A stretch of 64,000 nucleotides of DNA, taken from contig NZ_JBPZGZ010000002.1 in the NCBI RefSeq assembly GCF_051857475.1, positions 1,178,001-1,242,000 on the forward strand. Direction: 5' to 3'. The translations under genes and the position numbers were made by a program. Of the stretch, positions 63,313 through 64,000 are shown piece by piece. This DNA is from Pelomonas sp051857475 (lineage in GTDB: Bacteria > Pseudomonadota > Gammaproteobacteria > Burkholderiales > Burkholderiaceae_C). The notes under the pieces are model-generated. The model did no database searches and was not told the origin of the DNA. It saw only the letters and a list, made by a program, of their open reading frames with translations. Positions within the stretch are counted from its first letter, which is position 1; every line of letters begins with the position of its first letter.

Positions 63313-64000
63313 ACATGTCGCCGCGGCTGCCGTAGGTCTTGCCCCACAGATAAGCCGCGTTCAGCGTCACCGTGTCGGGCCCTTCGTCCCACAGCGTGGC
63401 GAGCAGGGCCGGCCCGGCGCGGTGCGACTGCCGCGACCGCGGCGCCCAGTCGTTCCACTGCCCGACCTCGCTGAAGCCTTCGACGCCGACCCGCCAGCCC
63501 GGCGCCACGCGGTAGACGCCGCGCCATTGCAGCTTGAGGCGCGTGTCGCGCTTGTCGCTGTCGTACTCCCAGAAGGCGTTGGCATTGAGCTTGAGCCGGC
63601 CGAGGTCGGTCTGCCAGACGGGCCCCAGCTCCAGCGCATGGGTCTTGTCCTCGCGGTTGTGCACCAGCTGGGCGTGAAGGGCCAGGTCATAGGGCTTCTC
63701 GCCCTGGGTCAGCATGAATTCGTTGATCCAGTTCCAGGTTTCCAGCTTGGAACCCCGCAGCGTCTCGCCCTCCCAGCTGGCCAGCAGCCGCGTCGTCCAG
63801 CGCGTGTTGACGCCATAGCTCAGCCCCAGTTCGGGCCAGAGGGTGGCTTTCTCGTCCGGTGCCTTCACGGTCCAGTAGCGCAGCTCGGCGCCGATGCGCC
63901 CCGCCTGGTCGTAAGGGGTGACGACGTAGTAGCCCGGGTCGGCCATGACCGGGCCGGCCAGTGTCAAAAGCAACGGCCAGGGCCAACTTCGTATGGACAT
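63284..64000 (-). CDS. predicted outer-membrane beta-barrel protein
   Basis: The ATG is at the right edge (63998-64000), so the frame is complete: a signal peptide (MSIRSWPWPLLLTLAGPVMA) and 218 residues of alternating aromatic/polar strands (for example LNANAFWEYDSDKRDTRLKLQWRGV) ending in MQLQWLR. The pattern suits a small outer-membrane barrel of 8-12 strands. No named family was recognised. It overlaps the convergent diguanylate cyclase gene by 29 bp; any upstream partner lies outside the window. Confidence 0.65.
   Translation of the reverse strand: MSIRSWPWPLLLTLAGPVMADPGYYVVTPYDQAGRIGAELRYWTVKAPDEKATLWPELGLSYGVNTRWTTRLLASWEGETLRGSKLETWNWINEFMLTQGEKPYDLALHAQLVHNREDKTHALELGPVWQTDLGRLKLNANAFWEYDSDKRDTRLKLQWRGVYRVAPGWRVGVEGFSEVGQWNDWAPRSRQSHRAGPALLATLWDEGPDTVTLNAAYLWGKTYGSRGDMFTMQLQWLR

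Overview
The window is a single stretch of very GC-rich bacterial chromosome, coding on both strands with short gaps, and contains no rRNA, tRNA, phage or insertion sequence that I can recognise. TonB-dependent receptors, a PEP-CTERM protein, an ECF sigma/Ser-Thr kinase pair, a lower phenylacetate-type beta-oxidation set and c-di-GMP proteins suggest a betaproteobacterium of the order Burkholderiales, perhaps the Roseateles/Mitsuaria/Rubrivivax group. This placement is inferred from gene content and composition; no marker gene was searched.

Layout. 1-10.9 kb: a partial MFS transporter, an amidohydrolase, a YbdK-type ligase overlapping a cation:proton antiporter, a MOSC protein followed by a beta-helix protein, a PEP-CTERM SGNH-like protein, an old-yellow-enzyme reductase, rlmJ, a LacI regulator and a lower-GC lipoprotein. 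11-19.5 kb: an M14 peptidase, a LytS/LytTR two-component pair, a three-gene acyl-CoA operon (hydratase, 3-hydroxyacyl-CoA dehydrogenase, 3-oxoadipyl-CoA thiolase) behind a perfect TetR-like palindrome, and a geranylgeranyl-reductase-family flavoprotein. 19.8-24.7 kb: a large TonB-dependent receptor with a clear intrinsic terminator, then a TPR/2OG-Fe(II) oxygenase fusion. 24.7-35 kb: malate synthase G with a divergent LysR gene, an acyl-CoA ligase, and trpS-ECF sigma-Ser/Thr kinase in one tight operon.

The most distinctive part is 35-51.6 kb, a beta-glucan/beta-glucoside utilisation locus. A GH3 enzyme and a LacI regulator are read leftward. A TonB receptor, a cytoplasmic GH1, a complete sugar ABC transporter, a flavin-dependent tryptophan-halogenase-like protein, a GH30 and a sialate-O-acetylesterase-like protein are read rightward. 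The divergent GH3/receptor gap holds a perfect 18-bp LacI-type palindrome next to a good -35 box. A plausible flow is extracellular or periplasmic cleavage by GH30/GH3 and deacylation by the esterase, uptake by receptor and ABC transporter, then final hydrolysis by GH1. The halogenase overlaps the ABC ATPase gene by 4 bp, and its role there is not explained by known pathways.

51.6-64 kb: a degenerate-GGDEF/EAL protein, phosphatidylserine decarboxylase, a small HTH protein, a VOC protein, two tandemly duplicated lipoproteins plus a third secreted protein, trhO, a divergent murA, a periplasmic binding-like protein, an RluA-family pseudouridine synthase, a canonical GGEEF diguanylate cyclase and a predicted outer-membrane beta-barrel protein.
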